DNA of 64,000 nt from Macrolepiota albuminosa (taxonomy: Eukaryota > Basidiomycota > Agaricomycetes > Agaricales > Agaricaceae). The notes under the pieces are model-generated. The model made no database searches. It was not told where the DNA came from and worked only from the letters and a program-made list of their open reading frames with translations. Position numbers and translations under genes: made by a program. The stretch lies in contig JAMWFC010000049.1 in assembly GCA_027475525.1 (NCBI GenBank), forward strand, positions 3,270,947 to 3,334,946, written 5' to 3'. Each line of letters begins with the position of its first letter. Position 1 is the first letter of the stretch. This document shows, in pieces, positions 9,201 through 17,094 of this stretch.

Positions 9201-9567
9201 TACCACATCGGGCATAACGCCCCAGTTCGCCCATGTGTACGGAATATCCGTGCAGGAGTTGGATACGCCATTGGCGTTACAGCTGGGCACCGTAGGGAGC
9301 CGAGCCATGGTGCAATACGGGACAAATGTGAATGTCCAAACGCCGGGCTCACGTAGCCGTGAATACATGGATGTAGCAAACTTCGATCGCTACGACATGA
9401 TACTGGGAACGCCATTCATGCGGCGTAACAAAGTCATATTAGACTTTGACCATTCTCAGGTGCTAGTGAATGGGAAAGTGATCCCAGCCGAGCGAGCTAC
9501 AGCAGACGACATTGATAATCGTCTGCGACGTCATCGCACTACGGAGAAACGCAAGGACTCTCCATGA
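6256..9567 (+). CDS. gag: Gag-protease polyprotein of element 1
   Basis: The protein is 1103 residues from the ATG at 6256; the frame is open further upstream but without ATG. The N-terminal third is acidic, Pro/Gly-rich and low in complexity. The middle (about residues 530-750) holds the capsid-like domain, conserved in the second element. A CCHC zinc knuckle (CFACGQPGHYATNC) starts at about residue 815 and should bind the RNA genome. The C-terminal part is a retroviral-type aspartic protease: catalytic DSG at about residue 979 (LWDSGSTTSG) and the flap/ILGTPF motif about 80 residues later. It ends at UGA (9565-9567), after which the same frame continues into pol. The protease thus lies in Gag rather than Pol, and must cut both products. 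Confidence 0.93.
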   Translation: MSNPILAAPTDGGRNAHDLRGDPADIQDASASNAGQVRPKARDRGQSTDLAGNESEARRAESSQQDGPQRLQDKMPGGLTPPVTQLPGGPRRSSRLASKGPPQDGRQSTGAYGAPGDAESSVRTGRALPTSRSSGTRRSTAGPMPAKVAEARLEEVPEEAARPEGYSAEDRFPRTPAVEEAPEVVELPEEVMESSSDDDAGAEEQRLKTAYTVRLQVFWDLHPEVMKYTTQARLERYASAHIVALRRQGHEVPNVFSTKYTDLMVRVLTMELQMYVQRKATRQSGVSTPWSHTSEECSARRNQDVGIELVEALARVQEVPEVRPVSTFYTPAGQGWREEPPHMRNHDRRTDMSGPDGHNSTVLKVESEASVMPRVPMAETLSDRVAYQRMRNGDLRTKGQSLIDDQGIVFEGTKPIDEMRRQFVMQGQENQASPGPGRRNDHDRGDFLDRDGATRRDVPGNGRDDGPRSIPRDEGNYAHSRGGSGRPPQGGRGKSLPQAADLATRSPGQREAIRMHREAMHDRLHRVVDDALGVTLRLPDGVKLRKADSRHIRAYTGTSKFSDLEDWAMDVCTHLAMCLYGGDRMDRERIFVLPEFLAGEAMGWFRRAVLHVNRVQYDWTFKGVLTGLYDRFVHPSTLQDARRDFQSAKYTKKLGVQGFYDTLNDHAQNMAVYPDGYTMLETFLDGIPAEMRRYLIREDGLSPEVNDVEEFVAYAIRYEQSLKTANHYEHCSGHKGGSRRLPPGGTPSRGQHVGTFLAKKTDLDRDRNTRFVVRKTPVANRGRSRLRPERAPDRERPKSRPDFKPANPPGQTGTCFACGQPGHYATNCPAKPGPLRKGYAPRAHLRAAHTAAASGSDGDVSADSEAENPTNDQEPPEEASGAEPESVVVEGEEYVTVDVYDDVYDNEYYSRNSDSECLAAMMDWPSTNDPERNNVVRMKKVTLRRAEGTLQRPTLKRADKECLVSYVDVDGHKAWTLWDSGSTTSGITPQFAHVYGISVQELDTPLALQLGTVGSRAMVQYGTNVNVQTPGSRSREYMDVANFDRYDMILGTPFMRRNKVILDFDHSQVLVNGKVIPAERATADDIDNRLRRHRTTEKRKDSP

Positions 9568-9576
9568 CTTGGCCGG
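9565..9576 (+). promoter_or_regulatory. Putative readthrough stop between gag and pol (UGA-CUU-GG)
   Basis: A single UGA separates gag from pol in the same frame. The codons after it (CUU GGC CGG CGC AGA GUG CCG) have no stop, and no AUG occurs for many codons. UGA followed by CU is a known leaky context. The second element has UGA-CUA-G at the same place. Confidence 0.72.
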
Positions 9577-12500
9577 CGCAGAGTGCCGACCGTGGAGGAT
9601 GGGGAGGAGGAAGTGCAGGCTAGGCCTGGACTAAGCGCAGACCACAACGTGGTAATGATGAGCGAGGAGGAGTATCAAGCCTCCAAGAGGAGCAACGAGC
9701 GAATAATCGCTCCCGAGATTCGAGGCGCAAGGCCTCCAGACAAACGCCATCGCAAGGCGAGACGACGGGAGGACTCAGTGGACGTATGTCCACCTACGTC
9801 CTCACGAGTCAAGTTGGAAGACTTGAAAGACAGCATTCGAGAGGCGGAAGCCTCAGTAGAGGGGGACACACGGTCTCTATGGGAACGACCAGCTCCCCTA
9901 CCGGAGTACGACTGGGCATACGACCCCCGAATGCCGCAAGAGTGGAACGAGCTGGTGGCAGCCACGTGTGCGCGAAATGCGCACCAGAGACGGATGACCG
10001 TCCAACCAGCGTATCGCCAGCCAGCCTCGGACGAGGTGTCCATAGCGTACTCACTTGTACGTGAGGGAAGAAGCCTCGTGGCTTATAAGACAGCGGCAGC
10101 GGGTGCTCCGTTGAGACTACATATACCCGATGACAGTGTCAATCGGGTGCTCGCAATGCGCGAGCAGTATGCACCGCCGCCTCGACCACCCTCAGAGACG
10201 GTGGAAGTACTTCCCCCGGTACGCATGAAGGGGAAGCAGAAGGCGACAAGCCTTTGTGAGGAAGATATTCCTCGGTTGCGTCAGCAATGGCAAGAAGAAT
10301 TCGCCGACATGGTCAACGGGACCAAGGAGGAGCTGCCGCCATGGCGGGAGGTGAACCATGAGATTAATCTCATAGACGAGAGCAAGCAGTATAAGTACCA
10401 CTTGCCGCGCTGTCCGCGCGCCCTCCAGGAGCAACTACGCGATAAGACTAATCGCTATTTGAATGCTCAATGGTGGTCCCCATGCACCACCGCTCAAGCT
10501 GCACCGTTATTGTGCATCCCGAAGAAGGATGGAACCCTTCGAACAGCTCTTGATGCGCGTCAGCGCAATGACAATACTATAAAGGATGTAACTCCTTTAC
10601 CAGATCAAGAGGTGATCCGGGAAGACGTGGCTCGGGCAAAGTATCGCTCGAAGATTGACCTTACTGACGCTTACGAGCAGGTGCGCATTTGCACCGAGGA
10701 CGTACCCAAGACCGTATTTGCGTCGATCATGGGTACATTCACGAGCAATATAATGCAGATTGGAGACTGCAATGCTCCAGCAACTTTCCAGAGGCTAATG
10801 ACCTCTATCTTCCGAGACGTAATAGGACGTTTCATGCACGTCTACTTAGATGATATATTCATCTACTCGGATACTATGGAGGAGCATGAGCAGCACCTCA
10901 GAGTCGTATTTGAACGACTGCGCAAGTACAAGTTGTACTTGAAGTGGAAGAAGTGTGAGCTTTACGCTCAAAGTATAGACTGCCTAGGGCATGTCATTGA
11001 TGAGCAGGGTATCCACCCTGATCAGGACAAGCTCGATCGCATTCGGGAGTGGCGAACGCCCCGAAACTACAATGACATCCAACGATTCGTTGGTCTTGTC
11101 AATTACATATCGAGCTTCTTGCCCGATGTTACAGCCTATACAGGGCCACTTATGGCCATGACGCAGAACGGATCACCGTTCAATTGGAGGCCGTTACACC
11201 AGCGGTGCTTCGAGATGGTCAAACGGATCTGTACGAAGACTCCGGTGATTCGACCAATTGACCCTAGGCGGGACGAGCCAATATGGCTAATTTGCGACGC
11301 GTCCAAGACAGGCGTCGGAGCCATGTACGGCCAGGGAAGCAGCTGGCAGACGTGCCGTCCAGCAGGGTTCATGTCGAAGAAGTTTACGACGGCCCAGCAA
11401 AACTATGCAGTGCACGAGTTGGAGACTCTTGCCATACTCGAGGCTCTCCTCAAGTGGGAGGATAAGCTGATGGGATACCCCATCCACATCATAACGGACC
11501 ACAAGGCCCTTGAGTTCTTTAAAACTCAGGTGAACTTGTCGCCGCGTCAGCGACGGTGGATAGACTACATGTCGAGATACCAGTTCGACATCACCTATGT
11601 TAAAGGTGAACTCAACAAAGTGGCAGACTGCTTGTCACGCTACTTTGAGAGTGATGTAGTCGGGGAGGCTCACGAGCCTCATGAGTATGTGCAGGCAGAC
11701 TGCCGCATAGACCCTGATGGAGAGAATTTACCTCTCCACCGATACCAGGAGCTCAGGGAGCATGTCCTGGAAGTACGCGCTATGCGTGTTGATGAACGGA
11801 GGCGAAGCACTCGCCTCAGAGAGCAGCGCGAAGAACGGGACGTAGCCGCCCATTTGCTCAAGGAGCATGAAGCCGTGGATCCAGCGTCCACTAGGGAGCA
11901 CGAGCACCACGATGTACCCGTTACGCTTGCGGAGATGCTCGAAGGCGAATTGCCTTCATCCCAGCCTCCTAGCCTGGTCAATGACAACTTCCGGCAGGAG
12001 GTGGTGCAGGACTATGGCAATGATCCTCTCTTCGCCGAGATAATCGCCAATCCTGACGACCATCCTCGGTTCAGGCATGAGCCTGGTGGAATCATCACGA
12101 CGGAGAACCGTCAAGGGGTGGCAGTGGTATGCCTCCCCCGTGCGCGTACCATTGTTACGCGGGTCTTGGACCAGGCCCATGCCCTGGTGGGGCACTTTGG
12201 TGCCGCCCGGACATTGGGCTACATCCGGCGATGGTATTGGTGGCCACGTATGGCCCAAGAAGTGACTAAGTTTTGCGCGTCCTGCGCAGCGTGCCAGAGG
12301 GCAAAGTTGCCCCCTGGATCCCCTCTTGGGAAGCTACACCAGCTACCCGTGCCGGTGAAACCCTGGGACTCAATTGGAATGGACTTCGTAGGTCCCTTTC
12401 CCGAGTCCAGAGGGTTCGATTACCTCTGGGTAGTCATATGTCGTATGACAAGCATGGTGCACCTCATACCGGTGCGAACTACGCTGACGGCTAAGGAGCT

Positions 12501-13470
12501 GTCGTGGATCTACCTGAGGGAGATCGTTAGGCTGCATGGGCTGCCTAGCACCATTGTGAGCGATCGTGACTCAAAATTCACGTCTCAATGGTGGAGAGAA
12601 CTCCACAAACTGCTAGGAGCGCGACTCCTCATGTCGACATCCTTCCATCCTCAGACGGATGGGCAGACAGAGCGGGTTAACCGCAGTATAGGTCAGATTT
12701 TGAGGGCAGTTGTTCGCCCTGACCAACGGGACTGGGTGGACTGGTGTCCACTCACTGAGTTCGCGATTAACGCGAGTATCTCGGAGACCACAGGGTATGC
12801 GCCCTTTGAACTCAACGGAGGGTACTTGCCCTCCATGCTGCACGAAGTTCGTGCTGATACGGTAGCTCACCGTGGAGTTGTCGAGTTCGCCAGGCAGGCC
12901 CTGGAGAACATCGCGGCGGCGCATGACGCCATCATAGAGGCGCGAGTCTTCCAGGCGAAAAACGCCAATCACCGTAGGCGAGCAGACCCGCCAATAGCAG
13001 TAGGAGCGTTGGTCTATCTGTCAACGCGTAATCTGAAGCTCCCAAAGGGACGGGCGAGTAAACTCTGCCCAAAATGGGTAGGCCCATACCGCGTCCTAGA
13101 CGCAGAGCCAAGTACCTCCAACTACGTGTTGGAGCTGCCTCTGGCGTTACAGGAACGACGCATCGTTCCTAAGTTCCATGTGTCGCTGTTGCGACCTTAT
13201 AGCGCGTCTGATGATGCGCTGTTCCCTAACAGGGCGACCCCGGGCCCCTATGATTTTGGGGCTCGAGACGACGACAAATGGTTCGTCGAGTGCATAATTG
13301 GGCACCGGTGGACTGAGCGTAACACGCTCAAGTTTGAGGTACGATGGTCCCTGGGGGACACAACATGGGAGCCACACTCCCATTGCTCCAAGCTAGCGGC
13401 ACTTGACCGTTATTTGGAGTTGAAGGGCGTTAAGCGCCCACATCAATTAAGTAAGCGTGCCGGCGCTTAA
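9568..13470 (+). CDS. pol: Pol: reverse transcriptase, RNase H, integrase, chromodomain-like tail
   Basis: The segment is 1300 codons, open from the codon after the gag UGA. It lacks a nearby AUG, so I infer translation as a Gag-Pol fusion. An acidic linker of about 240 residues precedes the RT, which has KIDLTDAYEQVRI and the catalytic YLDDIFIYSD (about 10842-10871). RNase H follows (ICDASKTGVGAMY, ITDHKALEFF, KVADCLSRYF). The integrase has an HHCC finger (HALVGHFG ... CASCAACQRAK), a D,D(35)E core (GMDFVGPFP, VSDRDSKF, FHPQTDGQTERVNRS) and a GPYRVL-type C-terminal region. The last 60 residues (FVECIIGHRW ... FEVRW ... TTWEP) are a chromodomain, which in chromoviruses directs integration. 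It ends with TAA at 13468. Confidence 0.95.
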   Translation, partial: LGRRRVPTVEDGEEEVQARPGLSADHNVVMMSEEEYQASKRSNERIIAPEIRGARPPDKRHRKARRREDSVDVCPPTSSRVKLEDLKDSIREAEASVEGDTRSLWERPAPLPEYDWAYDPRMPQEWNELVAATCARNAHQRRMTVQPAYRQPASDEVSIAYSLVREGRSLVAYKTAAAGAPLRLHIPDDSVNRVLAMREQYAPPPRPPSETVEVLPPVRMKGKQKATSLCEEDIPRLRQQWQEEFADMVNGTKEELPPWREVNHEINLIDESKQYKYHLPRCPRALQEQLRDKTNRYLNAQWWSPCTTAQAAPLLCIPKKDGTLRTALDARQRNDNTIKDVTPLPDQEVIREDVARAKYRSKIDLTDAYEQVRICTEDVPKTVFASIMGTFTSNIMQIGDCNAPATFQRLMTSIFRDVIGRFMHVYLDDIFIYSDTMEEHEQHLRVVFERLRKYKLYLKWKKCELYAQSIDCLGHVIDEQGIHPDQDKLDRIREWRTPRNYNDIQRFVGLVNYISSFLPDVTAYTGPLMAMTQNGSPFNWRPLHQRCFEMVKRICTKTPVIRPIDPRRDEPIWLICDASKTGVGAMYGQGSSWQTCRPAGFMSKKFTTAQQNYAVHELETLAILEALLKWEDKLMGYPIHIITDHKALEFFKTQVNLSPRQRRWIDYMSRYQFDITYVKGELNKVADCLSRYFESDVVGEAHEPHEYVQADCRIDPDGENLPLHRYQELREHVLEVRAMRVDERRRSTRLREQREERDVAAHLLKEHEAVDPASTREHEHHDVPVTLAEMLEGELPSSQPPSLVNDNFRQEVVQDYGNDPLFAEIIANPDDHPRFRHEPGGIITTENRQGVAVVCLPRARTIVTRVLDQAHALVGHFGAARTLGYIRRWYWWPRMAQEVTKFCASCAACQRAKLPPGSPLGKLHQLPVPVKPWDSIGMDFVGPFPESRGFDYLWVVICRMTSMVHLIPVRTTLTAKELSWIYLREIVRLHGLPSTIVSDRDSKFTSQWWRELHKLLGARLLMSTSFHPQTDGQTERVNRSIGQILRAVVRPDQRDWVDWCPLTEFAINASISETTGYAPFELNGGYLPSMLHEVRADTVAHRGVVEFARQALENIAAAHDAIIEARVFQAKNANHRRRADPPIAVGALVYLSTRNLKLPKGRASKLCPKWVGPYRVLDAEPSTSNYVLELPLALQERRIVPKFHVSLLRPYSASDDALFPNRATPGPYDFGARDDDKWFVECIIGHRWTERNTLKFEVRWSLGDTTWEPHSHCSKLAALDRYLELKGVKRPHQLSKRAGA

Positions 13471-13572
13471 TTTGATCGGCAGTGCCGATCGCAGCTTGGC
13501 TGAGTTGGTCAGCAGCTGTGGCTGAAACACGTCTTAAAAGGCGAAATTTCTTTTTCGCCTTTTTTCCCAACC
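13471..13572 (+). promoter_or_regulatory. Pol-ORF3 spacer with two strong hairpins
   Basis: The 102-nt gap between the pol stop and the ORF3 ATG contains the near-perfect palindrome GATCGGCAGTGCCGATC (13473-13489) and the stem AAAAGGCGAAA / TTTCGCCTTTT (13536-13546 / 13553-13563) ending ten bases before the ATG. These may govern reinitiation, internal initiation or an RNA boundary. The role is inferred from position only. Confidence 0.55.
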
Positions 13573-14847
13573 ATGGACAGCATGCCCGTGGACATGAGTG
13601 ATCAGCAGCAGCAGCAGCAGCTACAGCAGCAGCAATTTGAGAGTACGCCGTCGGTCTTACTGTTGGCTGAAGGGGGGGGGCAGATGGCTCCCCCGCTGAC
13701 CCAAAATGCGCCCCAGTGGGGACAATCGCAACAGGCGGTGGGCTTCCCACAGCAGCAGCAACAACCAGCGGCGGGCTACCCGCCGCAGCAGCCGGTGATC
13801 AGTGGCTATCCGCCACTTCAAACCATGCAGGGCAACTTCATGCCCCAGAACGCACCTGTGGGCGGCTATCAGCCCCAACAACCAGCATCGGGCGCTTATG
13901 CGCCACATCACACCGAGGGCCAATTCCAGCAACAGGCCTACGGGGGGCTATTCAGCCCCCAAGCAGCGCCGGCATGGAGGCAGCTTGCCCCTGTACCGGC
14001 AACAGGGCAACTGGGGACACATCCTTTTCCCCAGTTTACCGCCCCGGCGCACTACCCTGGGATGGGTGGTGTGCCCGTAATGATGCCGTACCCCCCGGCT
14101 TGGATGGGGGCTTGGGGCGCAATGCCCCAGTACAGCGACTCGCATGAGTCGCAAGCCAAGGGAGGCCGGTCGATTTCCCTGTCTACCACAGTACCAACCG
14201 ATAATCTAGAGGGACGCCAAGCATCCCTCGTGCAGGCCACCGCGGCCATTGAGAGAGCAGAAACTCTCAATACAGAACGAAGCATCGGATCATCGTCCGA
14301 TGCGCCGACAGAGAGCCTGGCCAAGCTCTCCTTGCTACAGCGGCTGGAAATGCCGCACCAATCCGAGCCCAGCTCGGAAGAAGAGTCACGTCCTCGACAC
14401 GACAAAGGAAAAGCACGGGCTGTCGAGCCCACTCACAGCCAGGACTTAGTCCTGGCTACCCTTCTCCAACGTCTTGGAGATAACGGGTACGATGTACCTG
14501 CAGAGTCGTCATTCCTCCGCGATGCGGAGGCAGTCGTCCTCATCTGCCGGATGATGGACGACATGGATCACATGCGCGCTCAGCGCAAAACTGATCTCCT
14601 TGCCCTTTCGGCCGCTCGTAAGCGGCAGTCTACACCCCCGAGTCGGGACACCGACTCCAGCAAAAGGGCGCGTTGGCAAGGAGTGGAGGACGCGCCCTCC
14701 CGCTCGATTACATCGAGCGTTGCTGCCCCCGGCCGGGAGGCCGGTCTAGGACGGGACATCCTTCCTTATGAAGATGTTCCTGCTCCAGCCGCCCCCCGGC
14801 TTATCCAGCGCCTCGCCAGCGGCGCGTCTGAGGTCGCGTCTTCGTGA
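13573..14847 (+). CDS. ORF3: Q/P/G-rich accessory protein of element 1
   Basis: The protein is 424 residues from an ATG in a fair context (ACCATGG). The first about 200 residues are low-complexity: Gln runs, then PQQ/GGY/GYPPQQ repeats reminiscent of prion-like or RNA-granule proteins. A conserved block around FLRDAEAVVLICRMMDDM aligns with FLVDPVAQVVITGLLDEI in the second element, followed by a basic KRARW patch. There is no signal peptide, transmembrane segment or envelope-like feature despite the env position. It ends at UGA-CCA (14845), and the same frame then stays open into ORF4. In the second element the homologous regions are one uninterrupted frame, so this UGA is either another readthrough stop or a recent nonsense mutation. 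Confidence 0.8.
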   Translation: MDSMPVDMSDQQQQQQLQQQQFESTPSVLLLAEGGGQMAPPLTQNAPQWGQSQQAVGFPQQQQQPAAGYPPQQPVISGYPPLQTMQGNFMPQNAPVGGYQPQQPASGAYAPHHTEGQFQQQAYGGLFSPQAAPAWRQLAPVPATGQLGTHPFPQFTAPAHYPGMGGVPVMMPYPPAWMGAWGAMPQYSDSHESQAKGGRSISLSTTVPTDNLEGRQASLVQATAAIERAETLNTERSIGSSSDAPTESLAKLSLLQRLEMPHQSEPSSEEESRPRHDKGKARAVEPTHSQDLVLATLLQRLGDNGYDVPAESSFLRDAEAVVLICRMMDDMDHMRAQRKTDLLALSAARKRQSTPPSRDTDSSKRARWQGVEDAPSRSITSSVAAPGREAGLGRDILPYEDVPAPAAPRLIQRLASGASEVASS

Positions 14848-14850
14848 CCA
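14845..14850 (+). promoter_or_regulatory. In-frame UGA-C between ORF3 and ORF4
   Basis: This single UGA (followed by CCA) is all that separates ORF3 from ORF4. ORF4 has no AUG until about 15095. The second element has no stop at the aligned position. A C-to-T change at a CpG (CGA to UGA) would explain it as a mutation; UGA-C also fits leaky readthrough. Confidence 0.5.
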
Positions 14851-16815
14851 GTATCCGTGGTATCCACCACGCACTCTGGGGAGCAGAGTTCCAGGGGCGT
14901 GAGCACACGCCCCACTGAGGCCAAGGCCTCACAACCCCGAAAGGATCGTCGGGGTAAGCAACCGGAAGTGCGCGCCTACGTCAATGTGCACTTCCCCGAG
15001 GATGCCCCGAAAGGGGCCCCAGGGGCTAACATCCCCTTTTTACCCACTATACTGGTAGAGGGCCTGCCAGCCCGACTCCCGCGGTGTGTGTGGGCAATGG
15101 ACCCACGTTCTGAGAAGTCGGAGCCGGAGAGGCTGCCTTCCCCTCCCTCCGACGACGATTGGTATGAGGAGCCTGAAGAGGCTCGTATGGAATCCCCAGT
15201 GCCGCACGAGACGGCGGCACAGCGTATGGCGCGCGAACGGCGCAACAGCAATCAACGAGCCAAGATGGAGCGTCGGGCGCAGAACAGCGCCAAACGAGGG
15301 GCCGCCCTCCTTGAGGACAAAACTGGGCGCATCCCTGATGCGCTCGGTGTGGTGATCTACCGTGATCACACTATTGAGCGCCAAAACTCATTCTTTGGCG
15401 CGGGGTTGGCCCCCCAATTCTATTGGTCGCCAAGGACCAATACCATCTTCGTCGGGCAAGAGGCCCGCGCAGCCAGGTCCTTCGAGGACGACAAACCGGG
15501 CAACGCCGCCGCGACGCCCCACAACAGTAAGGTGTACCAAGTTGCACCTCGCGGGTTTCCCCGCAGTCCTCGAGAAGTCCGCAGACTTCACGCACTGGTC
15601 AACAACCAGTTTACGCCGCTTCGGCAGCGTCAGTTGGGCTACCTCTTGCTCAACGAATTCAAGCGGGTGGCGCTCAACTGCCACCCTACGGCCCAAGACA
15701 GAGCTATGTCTCATTTACTCGACGAGGTCGAGTATAGGACTATCGCGGTACCCTTCGCGAGTCCAGAGGAGCGGGAGAGTTTCCCGCGAATGATTGTGCC
15801 GTCGCGGCTCTATCGCCGCAAAGAGGGAGGGAAGATTGCCTTCGTCGGCCTTACCCCCCCTGATCCAAAGCAACTATTTGCTTTGGACTACCTGGGCTCA
15901 TACGCCCTCCTCTATGGACGTCCTGGGACGTCCAATGTGTGGACCGGTCTGGCCATGGACCGAGCCATGCGCATTCATTGGCGCAGCCTCTTTGGGTTTG
16001 CGCTTGTACGCGCCCTCAGCGCCAGCCGCCCCTCTAAGGCCACGGTACACAAGTACCTGGCCTACGTCTTCGCCAGGCCAGGCCTCTATAAAGAGGCTGT
16101 GGCCGAGTACGAGGCGGCCACGGGGCGAGTCTTTGAGCCCATCCACGCCGACAACCCTACCTTCGAGGTTCGGGCTGTGGACATTCCGGAAGCGTCAGCT
16201 TCCGTGTTCTCCACTTTGGACGCGTTACGCGTCCTTCTTCACAATCAAATCCCGGTCAGCTGGGCTGACCACGCGTACACTTATGGGGTCACCTACTTGG
16301 CCCATCTATTCTTCAGCGACAGCCGGCTCTACAACGAGGCGGCTGCTATCGACGACGAGAGGCTACAACGCCTCGATCACTACGGTACACCCCAGTCCAT
16401 CCCTCAGTGGGATGGGTGGCGCGAGGCCACCATCGGCGATCGTCAACGCCTGATGCTCCAGCAGCAGGACAGTCGTCGTGCATACGACGACGCGCTCGTC
16501 AAGGGGATGTACCTCTCTATTGGGCAAGACATTCATGCCCACGAAATCTGGACGCGCCAGTACCCGTCCGACACCGGGGATCTGCCTGATCCCCAACCAC
16601 CTGTTCCGGGGTCAACCGTTGACCCCAATCTCACACTGTCCCCCCTCCGGGACTATGATGATTCCCTGCCAGTAGCAGGGCCTTCGAGTACTTCTTACGC
16701 GCCCGCACCCGAGGATGAACTCCTCGACTACGACATGGACGACGCGACTGCCGATCCATTCCGGGAGCCTGGGGGCTCTCCCATTGCCCCTGTCCCAGAC
16801 TTACCGACGGCATGA
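14848..16815 (+). CDS. ORF4: accessory domain downstream of ORF3
   Basis: About 655 codons in the same frame as gag, pol and ORF3. The N-terminal part is acidic and proline-rich. A basic helical stretch (MERRAQNSAKRG) leads into a conserved block: TGRIPDALGVVIY, QFYWSPRTNTIFVG and VAPRGFPRSPREVRRL. These align with TGRIPDGL, YYSRLTNTVFVS and VVPRGFPMNPQQLRKL in element 2. The middle (about residues 270-560) looks globular and partly helical. The C-terminus is acidic and Pro-rich. No known enzyme motif, membrane segment or signal peptide was recognised. Conservation in two diverged elements suggests the product matters to the element (packaging, nuclear import or host interaction are guesses). 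Confidence 0.78.
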   Translation, partial: PVSVVSTTHSGEQSSRGVSTRPTEAKASQPRKDRRGKQPEVRAYVNVHFPEDAPKGAPGANIPFLPTILVEGLPARLPRCVWAMDPRSEKSEPERLPSPPSDDDWYEEPEEARMESPVPHETAAQRMARERRNSNQRAKMERRAQNSAKRGAALLEDKTGRIPDALGVVIYRDHTIERQNSFFGAGLAPQFYWSPRTNTIFVGQEARAARSFEDDKPGNAAATPHNSKVYQVAPRGFPRSPREVRRLHALVNNQFTPLRQRQLGYLLLNEFKRVALNCHPTAQDRAMSHLLDEVEYRTIAVPFASPEERESFPRMIVPSRLYRRKEGGKIAFVGLTPPDPKQLFALDYLGSYALLYGRPGTSNVWTGLAMDRAMRIHWRSLFGFALVRALSASRPSKATVHKYLAYVFARPGLYKEAVAEYEAATGRVFEPIHADNPTFEVRAVDIPEASASVFSTLDALRVLLHNQIPVSWADHAYTYGVTYLAHLFFSDSRLYNEAAAIDDERLQRLDHYGTPQSIPQWDGWREATIGDRQRLMLQQQDSRRAYDDALVKGMYLSIGQDIHAHEIWTRQYPSDTGDLPDPQPPVPGSTVDPNLTLSPLRDYDDSLPVAGPSSTSYAPAPEDELLDYDMDDATADPFREPGGSPIAPVPDLPTA

Positions 16816-16860
16816 CCGTCGTATTATCTTGAGACCGTAGCTCGGTCTGATTGGGGGGTG

Positions 16861-17094
16861 TGTAGCGTAGTCCGCTATGTGGCGTTGGCCACATAGCGTT
16901 ACTTACTGTATATTAGTACATATTATATTATATTTATTATAATATAATATTTATTTACATTCGTATATAATTAGTTATTCAGCTGCTTACAAAGCAGCTT
17001 ATTTTGTTGTAAACTACATTGTCAATAGACCGGTCTGGTCTGATTCAGTGTTGTGTGCACACTAAGCTCCCACAAATCCTGTAACTTCGTTACA
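16861..17094 (+). repeat. Right LTR of element 1
   Basis: This LTR is identical to 5891-6124 over 234 bp and is preceded by the purine-rich tract GGGGGGTG. It is followed by the GTCAT target duplication. Confidence 0.95.

Larger units (their letters stand above)
5891..17094 (+). mobile_element. Complete Ty3/gypsy (chromovirus-type) retrotransposon, element 1
   Basis: The element is 11,204 bp and flanked by the 5-bp target duplication GTCAT (5886-5890 and 17095-17099). Its 234-bp LTRs are identical as far as I can read, so insertion is recent. Coding order is gag-protease, in-frame UGA, pol (RT, RNase H, integrase, chromodomain-like tail), then two further ORFs in the same frame separated by another UGA. 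The purine-rich GGGGGGTG tract directly abuts the right LTR (16853-16860). No TGG-type primer-binding site follows the left LTR; instead there is a T-run. Base composition is much richer in GC than its AT-rich surroundings. All ORFs except at the two UGA codons are intact, so it could still be active. Confidence 0.95.

Noticed and set aside
13536..13563. Stem plus T-run as a bacterial-type terminator
   Set aside because: The element is eukaryotic and Pol II transcribed, and ORF3 follows directly. Treated as RNA structure of unknown role.
14848..16815. Envelope gene, because of its position after pol
   Set aside because: No signal peptide, transmembrane segment, furin-like site or Cys pattern of an envelope protein.
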